The notes below the pieces were generated by a model. The model saw only the letters and a list, made by a program, of their open reading frames with translations. It was not told the DNA's origin and searched no databases. From contig NZ_JAHEHX010000020.1 in assembly GCF_024639685.1 (NCBI RefSeq), positions 1-64,000 of the forward strand: a DNA stretch of 64,000 nucleotides, in the 5' to 3' direction. The DNA comes from Polaribacter sp. Its GTDB lineage: Bacteria; Bacteroidota; Bacteroidia; Flavobacteriales; Flavobacteriaceae. Position 1 is the stretch's first letter; the number at the start of each line of letters is the position of its first letter. A program made the translations under genes and the position numbers. Shown here one piece after another: positions 36,943 to 45,400 of this stretch.

Positions 36943-38490
36943 TTATGCTTCTATCTTTTTAAGCCAAGTTTTTACATCAACCTCAGCTTTAATGATATCT
37001 TTTAAATCAGAAATTTTAACACGTTTCTGATCCATTGAATCTCTATGTCTTATGGTAACAGAATCATCTTCTAAAGAGTCATGATCTACAGTAATACAGA
37101 AAGGTGTACCTGCAGCATCTTGTCTTCTATAACGTTTACCAACAGCATCTTTTTCGTCATAAAATACGTTGAAATCCCATTTTAAATCTTCTACAATTTT
37201 CTTAGCAACTTCTGGTAAACCATCTTTTTTAACTAAAGGAAAAACTGCTGCTTTAAAAGGTGCTAAAACTGCTGGTAATTTTAAAACCGTTCTTGTAGTA
37301 CCATTTTCTAATTCTTCTTCTTGTAATGATTTAGAAAAAACTGCTAAAAACATTCTGTCTAAACCAATAGAGGTTTCAACAACATAAGGCACGTAACTTT
37401 TATTTTCTTCATGATCAAAGTACTGTAACTTTTTACCAGAAAACTGTTCATGTGCTTTTAAATCGAAATCTGTTCTTGAATGTATCCCTTCTAATTCTTT
37501 AAATCCGAAAGGAAAATTAAACTCAATATCTGCAGCAGCGTCTGCATAATGAGCTAATTTGTCATGATCATGAAAACGGTAATTCTCAGAACCCATTCCT
37601 AAGGAAAGGTGCCATTTTAAACGGGTTTCTTTCCAAGTAGTGTACCACTCTTTTTGAGTACCTGGTTTTACAAAAAATTGCATTTCCATTTGTTCAAACT
37701 CACGCATTCTAAATATAAATTGTCTTGCAACAATTTCGTTTCTAAAGGCTTTACCAGTTTGTGCAATTCCAAAAGGAATTTTCATACGTCCCGTTTTTTG
37801 AACGTTTAAGAAATTTACAAAAATTCCTTGGGCTGTTTCTGGTCTTAAATATACTTGTGTAGCGTTTTCTGCTGATGCCCCAATTTGAGTGCCAAACATT
37901 AAGTTAAACTGCTTTACCTCTGTCCAATTTTTAGAACCAGAAGCTGGGCAACCAATACCTAAATCTACTATTAATTGTTTAAAACCAACTAAGTCACTTT
38001 CTTCTTGAACTCTTGCTAACTCTGCAGAAATTTCATCTATCTGTTTTTGACGACGAATTACATTTCCGTTTGTAGCTCTAAATTCTTCTTCGTTAAAAGC
38101 TTCTCCAAAACGTTGTTTAGCTTTGGTAATATCCTTCTCTATTTTCTGATTTATTTTTTCTCTAAAATCTTCTACTAAAACATCTGCTCTGTAACGCTTT
38201 TTAGAATCTTTATTATCAATTAAAGGATCATTAAAAGCATCTACATGACCAGAAGCTTTCCAGGTGGTTGGGTGCATTAAAATTGCGGCATCTATACCTA
38301 CAATATTTTCATGCATTTGCACCATAGCTTTCCACCAATACTCTCTAATATTTTTCTTTAGCTCAATTCCATTTTGAGCATAATCGTAAACCGCACTTAA
38401 ACCGTCATAAATTTCAGAAGACTGAAATACATAACCATATTCTTTTGCATGCGATAAAACTTTTTTAAACTGATCTTCTTGTTTTGCCAT
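36943..38490 (-). CDS. glyS: Glycine-tRNA ligase, eukaryote-like alpha2 type
   Basis: This class II synthetase charges tRNA-Gly. The 515-aa protein has the single-chain GlyRS layout: an N-terminal catalytic domain with insertions, YLRPETAQGIFVNF near residue 215 (motif 2 region), and GLDRMFLAVF near 370 (motif 3), then an anticodon-binding domain with LAPFKAAVFPLVKK near 405. It is not the alpha2beta2 GlyQ/GlyS type. Length is normal for Bacteroidota. Confidence 0.96.
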   Translation of the reverse strand: MAKQEDQFKKVLSHAKEYGYVFQSSEIYDGLSAVYDYAQNGIELKKNIREYWWKAMVQMHENIVGIDAAILMHPTTWKASGHVDAFNDPLIDNKDSKKRYRADVLVEDFREKINQKIEKDITKAKQRFGEAFNEEEFRATNGNVIRRQKQIDEISAELARVQEESDLVGFKQLIVDLGIGCPASGSKNWTEVKQFNLMFGTQIGASAENATQVYLRPETAQGIFVNFLNVQKTGRMKIPFGIAQTGKAFRNEIVARQFIFRMREFEQMEMQFFVKPGTQKEWYTTWKETRLKWHLSLGMGSENYRFHDHDKLAHYADAAADIEFNFPFGFKELEGIHSRTDFDLKAHEQFSGKKLQYFDHEENKSYVPYVVETSIGLDRMFLAVFSKSLQEEELENGTTRTVLKLPAVLAPFKAAVFPLVKKDGLPEVAKKIVEDLKWDFNVFYDEKDAVGKRYRRQDAAGTPFCITVDHDSLEDDSVTIRHRDSMDQKRVKISDLKDIIKAEVDVKTWLKKIEA

Positions 38491-38498
38491 AATGAGAG

Positions 38499-38506
38499 CA
38501 AAGATA
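38499..38506 (-). promoter_or_regulatory. -7 element (TATCTTTG, minus strand) for glyS
   Basis: The plus strand reads CAAAGATA, a TATCTTTG on the minus strand only eight bases before the glyS ATG, so the leader is very short. Confidence 0.5.
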
Positions 38507-38595
38507 AACGTTTACTGAAATTTATCAATAAGAAAGAAGAATTTAAAAACCATGCAAAACTTTTTGTGTATCTTTCAATAGATTTTTCAATCGCT

Positions 38596-39279
38596 ATGAA
38601 AATATTAAAAGATCTATTGTACATTTTTTACCCAAAGTTGTGTGCTATTTGTAAATTACAACTTATTGATAATGAAATCACAATTTGTACAGTTTGCAGA
38701 CACGATTTGCCTTTAACTAATTTTGTAGATTTTAAAAATAACAAAATAACCCAAACATTCTATGGAAGAACTTTAATTGAAAAAGGGTATGCTTTAGTTT
38801 TATATCGTAAAGAAGGTAGTGCTAAAAAATTAATACAAGACTTAAAATATAAAAACAATCAAGAAGTAGGCACTTTTTTTGGTAATTGGCTAGGAGCTAT
38901 GTTAATAGAAAACAGAGAATTTGACGAAGTAGATTGTATTGTCCCTGTTCCATTACATCCAAAGAAACAAAAAATAAGAGGCTACAACCAAGTAACAAAA
39001 TTTGGAGAAAGATTCTCTTTCTTTTTGAATAAAGCGTTCATAGAAAATCAACTAATAAGAACTTCATCTACAAAAACACAAACGCTAAAAGCGCGGTTTG
39101 AACGATTTAAAAATTTGGATACTAAATTTCAAATAAAAGAAGGTGACAAATTTAAAGGCAAACATATTTTACTTATTGACGATGTTATAAATACTGGTGC
39201 TACTTTAGAAGCCTGTGCAAATGAATTACAAAAATATAAGGGTACAAAAATTAGTATTTTAACAATGGGATATACTTAG
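38596..39279 (+). CDS. comF: ComF family phosphoribosyltransferase-like protein
   Basis: ComF proteins act in natural transformation or DNA metabolism; the C-terminal domain has a phosphoribosyltransferase fold. The 227-aa reading has an N-terminal cysteine cluster (KLCAICKLQL and CTVCRHDLP) probably binding zinc, the VPVPLHPKKQKIRGYNQ segment near 118, and the PRPP-binding motif ILLIDDVINTGAT near 195. The ATG at 38596 is preferred; the longer in-frame reading from 38479 runs through the glyS promoter region. A near-consensus TATCTTTC promoter element lies about 24 bases upstream. Confidence 0.88.
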   Translation: MKILKDLLYIFYPKLCAICKLQLIDNEITICTVCRHDLPLTNFVDFKNNKITQTFYGRTLIEKGYALVLYRKEGSAKKLIQDLKYKNNQEVGTFFGNWLGAMLIENREFDEVDCIVPVPLHPKKQKIRGYNQVTKFGERFSFFLNKAFIENQLIRTSSTKTQTLKARFERFKNLDTKFQIKEGDKFKGKHILLIDDVINTGATLEACANELQKYKGTKISILTMGYT

Positions 39280-39338
39280 TAACATTTATGGTTTTTATTT
39301 CAAAAATTAATTGTTATTTTGTGTAAAATTCTTTTTTT

Positions 39339-40955
39339 GTGAAAAAATATTACAAACTATTTTTATTAGTAACACTAGTAAGCTTTATGTTTAGTTGTGC
39401 TAAAACAGGCAGACCAGATGGTGGTCCTAAAGATGAAAATGCACCCTTATTTGTAACTGCAAACCCACCTTACGAAAGCACAAATTTTAATAAAAAAGAA
39501 ATTAAAATAAACTTTGATGAGTTTATTGTTCTCAAAAACTTAAACAAACAGTTAGTGGTTTCTCCACCCATGAAAAACCCACCTTTAATTACTCCACAAG
39601 GTACGCCTAGCAAGTTTATAAATATTGAAATAATAGATACTCTAAAAACAAACACCACTTATATTTTTAATTTTGGAAATGCTGTAGAAGATAACAATGA
39701 AGGCAACCAGCTAGAAAACTTTAAATATGTTTTTTCTACTGGCACCTATATAGACTCTTTAACCACTTTTGGAACTGTTAAAGATGCAAAGCTTATTGAT
39801 ACCCCTAGAAGTGTAAACGTTTTAATGTATAGAATAGACAGCACATTTAATGATTCTATTGTCTACAAAAGGAAGCCTGATTATGTTACAAATACCTTAG
39901 ATACTACTAATTACAATTTTACCAATCTAAGAAAAGGAAACTACTTATTATTGGCCTTAAAAGAGCCTCTAAACGACTACATTTTTAACTCAGAAACGGA
40001 TAAAATTGGTTTTTATAAAGATATTATTCAACTGCCTAGAGATAGTATAATTCCAAATTCTATTGTGTTATTTAATGAAGAACAATCTTATGAATTTGCA
40101 AGAGGGAAAGAAACTACAAAAGGTAAAATTGAATTTGGTTTTTATGGTGATGCAAAAGACATGCAAATTAACTTACTTTCTGATGTGCCAGATGATTTTA
40201 AAAGTATCGCAAAATTTGATACTGAAAAAGATACTTTGAATTATTGGTATACTCCAATAGAAAGAGACTCTTTAAACTTTATAATTGCAAACAATGATAT
40301 TTTAGATACCATTACTGTTCGATTACGAAAGAAAAATATAGATTCTTTGGTTATCGAATCGTCCATAAGAAGTATTTTAAATTTAAGAGATACTTTTTAT
40401 ATAAAAAGTAATACACCTATTATTACTATAGATAGTACCAAAATTAATTTATTTGATAAAGACACTTTAGCTGTAAAATATAATATCATTCCATCTATAA
40501 AAGAAAACAAAATTGCCTTTGTTTTTGACAAAAAACCAAAAGACAAATATAAATTTAGCTTCTTACCCAAAGCTTTTACTGATATTTATGAAGTAGCCAA
40601 TGATAGTTTAACTTATTATTTTGTTACCAAAGAGCTAGAAGATTATGGACGAATAACGTTAAACGTGAATAATTCTAATTCTAAAAACGTAATCATAGAA
40701 TTATTATCTGGCCAAAATCAAGATGAAATTGTAGAAAGGCGTTTTATTAATTCTTCTGCTCAGTTAGTTTTTGATTTATTGGAACCTATTAAATACACAA
40801 TTAGAGCTATTATAGATGAAAATAGAAATAATAAATGGGACACAGGAAACTACCTAAAAAAACAGCAACCAGAAGTAATTTTATATAATGAAGCCATTAA
40901 CAATTTCGCACTTAGAGCAAATTATTTTATAGAGGAAATATTCACTATTAATTAA
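39339..40955 (+). CDS. Ig-like domain lipoprotein of Bacteroidota
   Basis: The 538-aa protein starts at a GTG and has a lipoprotein signal (FMFSC, cysteine about residue 20), then the conserved AKTGRPDGGPKDENAP. An Ig-like SbsA-type domain (about 30-130: VTANPPYESTNFNKKEIK, FNFGNAVEDNNEGN) is followed by further beta-rich domains without motifs I know. The family is common in flavobacteria, anchored to a membrane, of unknown function. No alternative ATG near the signal gives a better start. Confidence 0.8.
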   Translation: MKKYYKLFLLVTLVSFMFSCAKTGRPDGGPKDENAPLFVTANPPYESTNFNKKEIKINFDEFIVLKNLNKQLVVSPPMKNPPLITPQGTPSKFINIEIIDTLKTNTTYIFNFGNAVEDNNEGNQLENFKYVFSTGTYIDSLTTFGTVKDAKLIDTPRSVNVLMYRIDSTFNDSIVYKRKPDYVTNTLDTTNYNFTNLRKGNYLLLALKEPLNDYIFNSETDKIGFYKDIIQLPRDSIIPNSIVLFNEEQSYEFARGKETTKGKIEFGFYGDAKDMQINLLSDVPDDFKSIAKFDTEKDTLNYWYTPIERDSLNFIIANNDILDTITVRLRKKNIDSLVIESSIRSILNLRDTFYIKSNTPIITIDSTKINLFDKDTLAVKYNIIPSIKENKIAFVFDKKPKDKYKFSFLPKAFTDIYEVANDSLTYYFVTKELEDYGRITLNVNNSNSKNVIIELLSGQNQDEIVERRFINSSAQLVFDLLEPIKYTIRAIIDENRNNKWDTGNYLKKQQPEVILYNEAINNFALRANYFIEEIFTIN

Positions 40956-40960
40956 TTTTG
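40953..40960 (+). promoter_or_regulatory. -7 element (TAATTTTG) for the small membrane protein gene
   Basis: TAATTTTG overlaps the last codons of the upstream gene and lies 22 bases before the ATG at 40983. Confidence 0.4.
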
Positions 40961-40982
40961 TAAATTACATAAATATAAAAAT

Positions 40983-41171
40983 ATGATGCTTACGTGGTCT
41001 ATACCAATACTTATTTTAGGTTTCTTATCTATAATACTATGGTTTTGGGCCATTATAGATATTAATAGAAGTAATTTCAAAGAACCAAAACATAAGGGTT
41101 TGTTCTTATTTATGGTTCTAATTACACCTATAATTGGGTCTATAATTTATTTTCAAATGAAAAAAGGGTAG
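40983..41171 (+). CDS. PLDc_N-like small membrane protein
   Basis: The 62-aa protein has two hydrophobic helices (about residues 5-27 and 40-58) flanking WAIIDINRSNFK. This is the pattern of the phospholipase D N-terminal (PLDc_N) membrane domain found alone in many small proteins. It has no catalytic residues. The start may be the ATG at 40983 or the one directly after it. Function unknown. Confidence 0.7.
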   Translation: MMLTWSIPILILGFLSIILWFWAIIDINRSNFKEPKHKGLFLFMVLITPIIGSIIYFQMKKG

Positions 41172-41237
41172 GTTTCTACTGATAAAAGAAAATTTTCTCC
41201 CCATTTTAAAAACCATTAAAAAAGCTTGTTAAAATAT

Positions 41238-42386
41238 TTAGGCATTTAACGCGTGTTCTAAGTCAGCAAGTAAATCTTCTATAGCTTCAATACCAACACT
41301 TAAACGTATTAAAGATTTTGTAATACCAATTTTTAAACGCTCTTATTCTGGAATAGAACCATGAGACATGGTTGCAGGATGATTTACCAAACTTTCTACA
41401 CCACCTAAAGATTCTGCCAAGGTAAATAATTTTGTATTTTCTAAAAATGCAAAAGTTGCTTTTTTACTTTCATCTTTTAACTTAAAAGAAACCATACCAC
41501 CAAAAGCTGACATTTGCTTTTTGGCAACTTCATAGCCTTCATGAGATTGTAAACCTGGATAATATACTTTACCAACTTTAGAATGTGTTTCTAAAAACTG
41601 AGCTACTTGTAATCCGTTTTCACAATGTCTTTGCATTCTAACATGTAAGGTTTTTACACCTCTTAAAGCCAGAAAAGAATCCATAGGCCCAGCAATTGCA
41701 CCTGCTGCAAATTGTATAAAATGTATTTCCTTAGCCAAAGCTTCATCTTTTACCATTAAAGCACCCATTACTAAATCTGAATGACCACCAAAATATTTGG
41801 TAGCAGAATGCATTACAATATCTGCACCTAAATCTAATGGTTTTTGCAAATATGGTGTTGCAAATGTATTATCTACAGCTATTAAAATTTCTGAATTTTC
41901 TTCTTTTACATTCGTTGCTATTTTATGAATGTCTGCAATTTTCATTAAGGGATTGGTAGGGGTTTCTATCCAAACCAATTTTGTTTTTGGGGTAATTGCA
42001 TAAATTACATTAGCAGACTCATCCATATTTACAAAAGAAAACTCTAAACCATATTTTTGAAATAGTTGTGTAAACATTCTGTAAGTTCCTCCATACAAAT
42101 CATCTCCTGCAATTACTTCATCTCCTGGTTTTAACAATCTTAAAATTGCATCTATAGCAGCCATTCCAGATGCAAATGCAAATGCATGTGTGCCATTTTC
42201 TAGTGCTGCAAAATTAGCTTCTAAAGCAGTTCTTGTAGGGTTTGTACCTCTTGCATATGCATAACCTTTGTGTTGCCCAGGGCTAAATTGTGCAAAGGTG
42301 GATGTTAAAAAAACAGGTGGCATTACTGAACCTGTTGTTTCTTCGTGCTTCTGACCTCCGTGAATTGTTTTGGTATTGAATTTCAT
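41238..42386 (-). pseudogene. Cystathionine gamma-synthase/lyase-type PLP enzyme with in-frame nonsense codon
   Basis: The gene encodes a trans-sulfuration PLP enzyme (MetB/MetC class): SRTHNPTR-like ARGTNPTRTALE near residue 47, and the PLP lysine in HSATKYFGGHSD near 190. The reading stops at a TAA (41343-41345) after GSIPE. Directly beyond it, in the same frame, the family C terminus continues: [19 protein letters not shown] and on to a natural TAA at 41238. The full product would be about 381 aa, normal for the family; the truncated one has 347 and loses the arginine of RLSVGIE, which binds the substrate carboxylate in this family. Single-base K/E to stop is the simplest cause. Read-through or a sequence error are alternatives. 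Confidence 0.85.
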
Positions 42387-42435
42387 GTTTAAATAGACTT
42401 AAAATTACAAAAAACGAGAATATTCTAAATAGGCT

Positions 42436-42531
42436 TAGCCCAGATTGAACGGCTTGTTTGAGCTCTTTTTGAGTTGCTGATTTTTATCAGCAACTCAAAA
42501 AAGCGAGTAGTGAAAGCTGGAAATAGTTTCT
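42436..42531. repeat. Structured intergenic palindrome element
   Basis: A perfect 16-base inverted repeat (TTTTTGAGTTGCTGAT at 42466-42481 with its complement at 42486-42501, loop TTTT) is flanked by TAGCCCAGATTGAACGG on the left and GCGAGTAGTGAAAGCTGG then AAATAG on the right. The flanks offer extra pairing (CCAG with CTGG, GCTT with AAGC). Both arms are bounded by A or T runs but the T-tract position does not suit a terminator. From memory, intergenic elements with GATTGAACGGC-like and GCTGGAAATAG-like borders recur in flavobacterial genomes; I cannot check this here. Confidence 0.5.
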
Positions 42532-42535
42532 AAAC

Positions 42536-42991
42536 TTAAAGAAACTTCTTTATAGATCTAATAATTCCATAATGTATACCTTCATGAAAATTATTAAAAG
42601 GAATGGCATTATGTATTGAAGAAAGTACAAAGCCTGAGCTTGTTGGGTACTCTTTGTAGTTCTCGAAAATACCAGCTTCAAAATCTTCTTCTAAAGTGTC
42701 TGGTAAACCCATTAAAAGTTCTTTTACCTCATTAAACTCTTCTTCTGTAAATGTTTTTGTAGGTACAGTTCCTTTTTTATGAGCCTCTACCAAATCATCT
42801 GGACATAAAAGATTTAAACCAGATAAACCATAATGTAACAACTGTTGTGTAACCACTATATGTCCTACATTCCATGCAATGTTATTCTTAAAACCATCAG
42901 GTATTTTGTGTAGTTCTTCTAAAGATAAATCCTCGATTTCTTTTAATATTAGATCTCTAGATTTTCTTAAAATATCAAATTGAATTTTCAT
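42536..42991 (-). CDS. DinB superfamily protein
   Basis: The 151-aa protein is a four-helix-bundle DinB/YfiT-type protein with a probable metal site: H44 (NVGHIVV) and H136 and H140 (NNFHEGIHYG). Such proteins include thiol-dependent transferases and many of unknown function. In this window it precedes, on the same strand, the structured element and the damaged trans-sulfuration gene; a functional link is not evident. Confidence 0.85.
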   Translation of the reverse strand: MKIQFDILRKSRDLILKEIEDLSLEELHKIPDGFKNNIAWNVGHIVVTQQLLHYGLSGLNLLCPDDLVEAHKKGTVPTKTFTEEEFNEVKELLMGLPDTLEEDFEAGIFENYKEYPTSSGFVLSSIHNAIPFNNFHEGIHYGIIRSIKKFL

Positions 42992-43000
42992 TTTTATACT

Positions 43001-43008
43001 TAATTTTG
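43001..43008 (+). promoter_or_regulatory. -7 element (TAATTTTG) for the ArsC-like gene
   Basis: TAATTTTG lies 25 bases before the ATG at 43034. Confidence 0.45.
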
Positions 43009-43033
43009 GTCCTGTAAATATAATTGATATAAA

Positions 43034-43381
43034 ATGAAGAAAGTTTATTTTTTGAAAACTTGTGATACTTGTAAACGTATCTTAAAGGAAGTGAATTTAG
43101 ATGGTTTTGAACAACAAGAAATAAAAACAAACCCTGTAAATGAAACTCAGCTACAAAAAATGTATGCACTTTCTAACAGTTATGAGGCCTTGTTTAATAA
43201 ACGTGCACGATTATATAAATCTTTAGGTTTAAAGGATAAATCGTTGTCTGAAGCTGATTTTAAAAAATATCTTTTAGAGGAATATACGTTTCTGAAAAGA
43301 CCTGTTTTTATTATTGATGGGGAAATTTTTATTGGCAACAGTAAAAAAGAAGTAGAAAAAGTAAAAGAGAAAGTGAATTAA
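43034..43381 (+). CDS. ArsC/Spx-like thioredoxin-fold protein
   Basis: The 115-aa protein has CDTCKR at residues 10-15, the CxxC of the ArsC/Spx/YffB group, and KRPVFIIDGEIFIGN near 92-106, which resembles the RPI/RPV segment of arsenate reductases. Spx would bind RNA polymerase and ArsC reduces arsenate; neither role can be assigned from sequence, and no ars genes are nearby. The gene ends in a hairpin overlapping its stop codon. Confidence 0.8.
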   Translation: MKKVYFLKTCDTCKRILKEVNLDGFEQQEIKTNPVNETQLQKMYALSNSYEALFNKRARLYKSLGLKDKSLSEADFKKYLLEEYTFLKRPVFIIDGEIFIGNSKKEVEKVKEKVN

Positions 43382-43396
43382 CACTTTCTCTCTTGG
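43367..43396 (+). terminator. Hairpin overlapping the end of the ArsC-like gene
   Basis: GAGAAAGTG (43367-43375) pairs with CACTTTCTC (43382-43390) across the loop AATTAA, which contains the stop codon, and T-rich sequence follows. It probably terminates the plus-strand transcript. Confidence 0.55.
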
Positions 43397-43398
43397 TT

Positions 43399-44002
43399 TT
43401 ATATTTTGTATGAATTGGAAAGTAGCTTCGCAAGCTCTTCTTTGGTCATGCTTGTTTTTAAACCTAAAAGAACTAGGCTGTCATCATCACTATTTGCTTT
43501 TAAAATGATCTCTTTAATTAAGTTATACTTTTTAAGATACATTTCAAAGGCTTTTTTTACATCTGAATATGCCAATAACAATGCTTGTTCTCCACCGTTT
43601 TTTAAATTGGAATACTAACGCAAATGTGCTTGCCTATAATAAGGCACATATACTTTTCCTGAAGTTGCAAAAGCTGAAGCTTGATAAAGAACAGCTCTAT
43701 TTAATACTTTTTCTTGTTGCTTTTTATCATCTATAGGTACATTCCATCTTAAATCTTCTTTTTCTGTATTTAAAGTAGGATAAACATAAAACACATCTGC
43801 TTTTAAAGTATTTGATTCCTTTGATTCAAATTCAGTAAAATCTGCAGTGTATTTATTTGGTAATACAGCCCAATTCTCTTCTAAATTATAATCTTGGAAC
43901 ATCCGTTATTTCAGATTTTTCATAACCTGAGGCATCATAACTAGTTTTACAAGCGGAAAATAAAACCAATAAAAGTAAGAAGTATGGAAGCTTTGTTTTC
44001 AT
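43399..44002 (-). pseudogene. DUF3089 family lipoprotein gene, broken at several places
   Basis: From the ATG at 44002 the minus strand encodes a lipoprotein signal (LVLFSACKTSYDASGYEKSE). The frame then shifts near 43900-43915 and continues as QDYNLEENWAVLPNKYTADF, DVFYVYPTLNTEKEDLRWN and VYVPYYRQAHLR, which is the DUF3089 (alpha/beta-hydrolase-like) N-terminal half. An in-frame TAG at 43615-43617 interrupts it, and the same frame goes on with YSNLKNGGEQALLLAYSDVKKAF. After KKYN the sequence leaves the family and ends after about 40 unrelated residues, so the nucleophile region and C-terminal half are gone. One frameshift, one nonsense codon and a truncation make it a clear pseudogene. Confidence 0.85.
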
Positions 44003-44396
44003 TAAAAATTCATTGAAATTCCCAAGTTAGTGTCATTAATATTTAAATTAAATGTAGGTTGAAATTGGTAACTAGTGGATGTTATCCCTTCATTATACAA
44101 ATCTACAGCCCATTCAGGATTTCCACCACCAATTGCTGTACCTATAGAAAAACCAACTAATGCTCCACCTGCAGTTCCTAAAAGCATAGCCCAAGTCTGA
44201 TTTGTTTTTGCAGACTGAATTAATGCTAATGCTTTAGTATTCTCTTTCATAATCACTTTCATTATTTTAAAAGAAGTGTTTTATCATTCTGGTTAAACTC
44301 ATAACCTCCAAAAACTTTATTTATTTTAATTTTCTGAGCATTAATAATTGACGCTGTAAATAATGTAAAGAATAATAATCCAACTAAATTTTTCAT
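44002..44396 (-). pseudogene. Small exported protein gene, frameshifted and internally deleted
   Basis: From the ATG at 44396 the minus strand encodes a signal peptide (ASIINAQ) and KVFGGYEFNQNDKTLLLK, then stops. Continuing in another frame from near 44275 is VIMKENTKALALIQSAKTN, a GTAGGALVGFSIGTAIGGG glycine-zipper, and a terminal VDLYNEG to LGISMNF. Intact flavobacterial relatives, as I remember them, are about 150-180 aa with these parts in one frame and about 30 more residues between GGG and VDLYN. So a frameshift and an in-frame deletion are both present. Its stop overlaps the start of the DUF3089 pseudogene by one base (TAATG), showing that the two formed an operon. Confidence 0.75.
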
Positions 44397-44399
44397 TTT

Positions 44400-45383
44400 T
44401 TATGTTTTTATATATAATTCTGATAAGCTTTCTGCTTCTTTTTTAGCACTCCAATTTTTTATAATTTCTTCTCTTGCTGCTTTACCAGTCATAGGAACTT
44501 CGTCCTTCAATAACTTTATTAAAATTTCTTCTAACTGATTGTTATTTCCAGCTTCAAATAAATATCCATTCTTACCATTAGTTATTAATTCTGAATGTAC
44601 GCCAACATCTTTAGTTGCTATTACTGTATTTTCACAGCTCATAGCTTCTGCTGTAACTAGAGAAAAGCCTTCTGAAAAACTAGGTGCAACTAGAATTTTT
44701 GCTGCTTGATAATAAGAAATGATATCTCTAGTTTCGTCTACAAAATAAACTTGATTTTCTATTTGATGTTTTTTGGCAATGGCTTTTAATTCCTCTAAAA
44801 ATGCTGGCTTATCTACTTTGCCTACTATCACCAAAGCCCAATTGGAATATTCCTTTAAGTTTTTTAAAGCTTCTAATAAAACCAACTGACCTTTTGCTTT
44901 ACGAACTCTACCTGCATTAAGAATAATATGATCTTGAGAAATATGCTGCAGTTTCTTAACAGTATTTGGTTTGAATTTATCAACCTGAATTCCATGACCA
45001 ACTGAGGTGTTTTTAATTCCTAGATTAGCGCTCATGCTGTTGATTAAAGTAACCACTTTATCTGCCTTTTTAAGTAAAAACAGAGTTAAACTAGAGGGTT
45101 TAGATTCTGCATGTCTAGTAGCCACAAGTGTAAACTTAGCACCTAAAAACCTATAAAAAAGCATTCGTAAAATTTCATTGTTTCTATGACAATGTACAAT
45201 TGTTTTATTTTTAGAAAATAAAAATGATTTAAGTTTTTTGGTGGTTATATGGTTTCCAGAAATAGTAGAACCATACACATAAGTCTCAAATTTATCAGAG
45301 AAAAATGGCAATACATTTTCTATACTCCTGGTAACTCCAGTGCATCTTTTATGAAAATGAGTATGAATTAAAACAGATTTCAG
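44400..45383 (-). CDS. Family 4-type glycosyltransferase, start codon uncertain
   Basis: The protein is a GT-B glycosyltransferase: ILNAGRVRKAKGQLVLLEAL (about residue 150 of the long form), and VAPSFSEGFSLVTAEAMSCENTVIATKDVG near 240-270 with the E-x7-E nucleotide-sugar motif. The first ordinary start is a TTG at 45311 (303 aa). Upstream in the same frame lies LIHTHFHKRCTGVTRSIENV, the acceptor-side N terminus of this family, down to a CTG at 45383, with no ATG, GTG or TTG in it. So it starts at CTG (327 aa, used here), or its ATG has been lost. The acceptor is unknown; lipid A or capsule synthesis are possibilities. Confidence 0.75.
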   Translation of the reverse strand: MKSVLIHTHFHKRCTGVTRSIENVLPFFSDKFETYVYGSTISGNHITTKKLKSFLFSKNKTIVHCHRNNEILRMLFYRFLGAKFTLVATRHAESKPSSLTLFLLKKADKVVTLINSMSANLGIKNTSVGHGIQVDKFKPNTVKKLQHISQDHIILNAGRVRKAKGQLVLLEALKNLKEYSNWALVIVGKVDKPAFLEELKAIAKKHQIENQVYFVDETRDIISYYQAAKILVAPSFSEGFSLVTAEAMSCENTVIATKDVGVHSELITNGKNGYLFEAGNNNQLEEILIKLLKDEVPMTGKAAREEIIKNWSAKKEAESLSELYIKT

Positions 45384-45400
45384 AGGTCTATTTTTTTATA

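Noticed and set aside
43399..43581. Frame of 60 codons that could be read as an independent small gene
   Set aside because: It is in the same frame as the DUF3089 fragment and continues it after the TAG, so it is part of that pseudogene.
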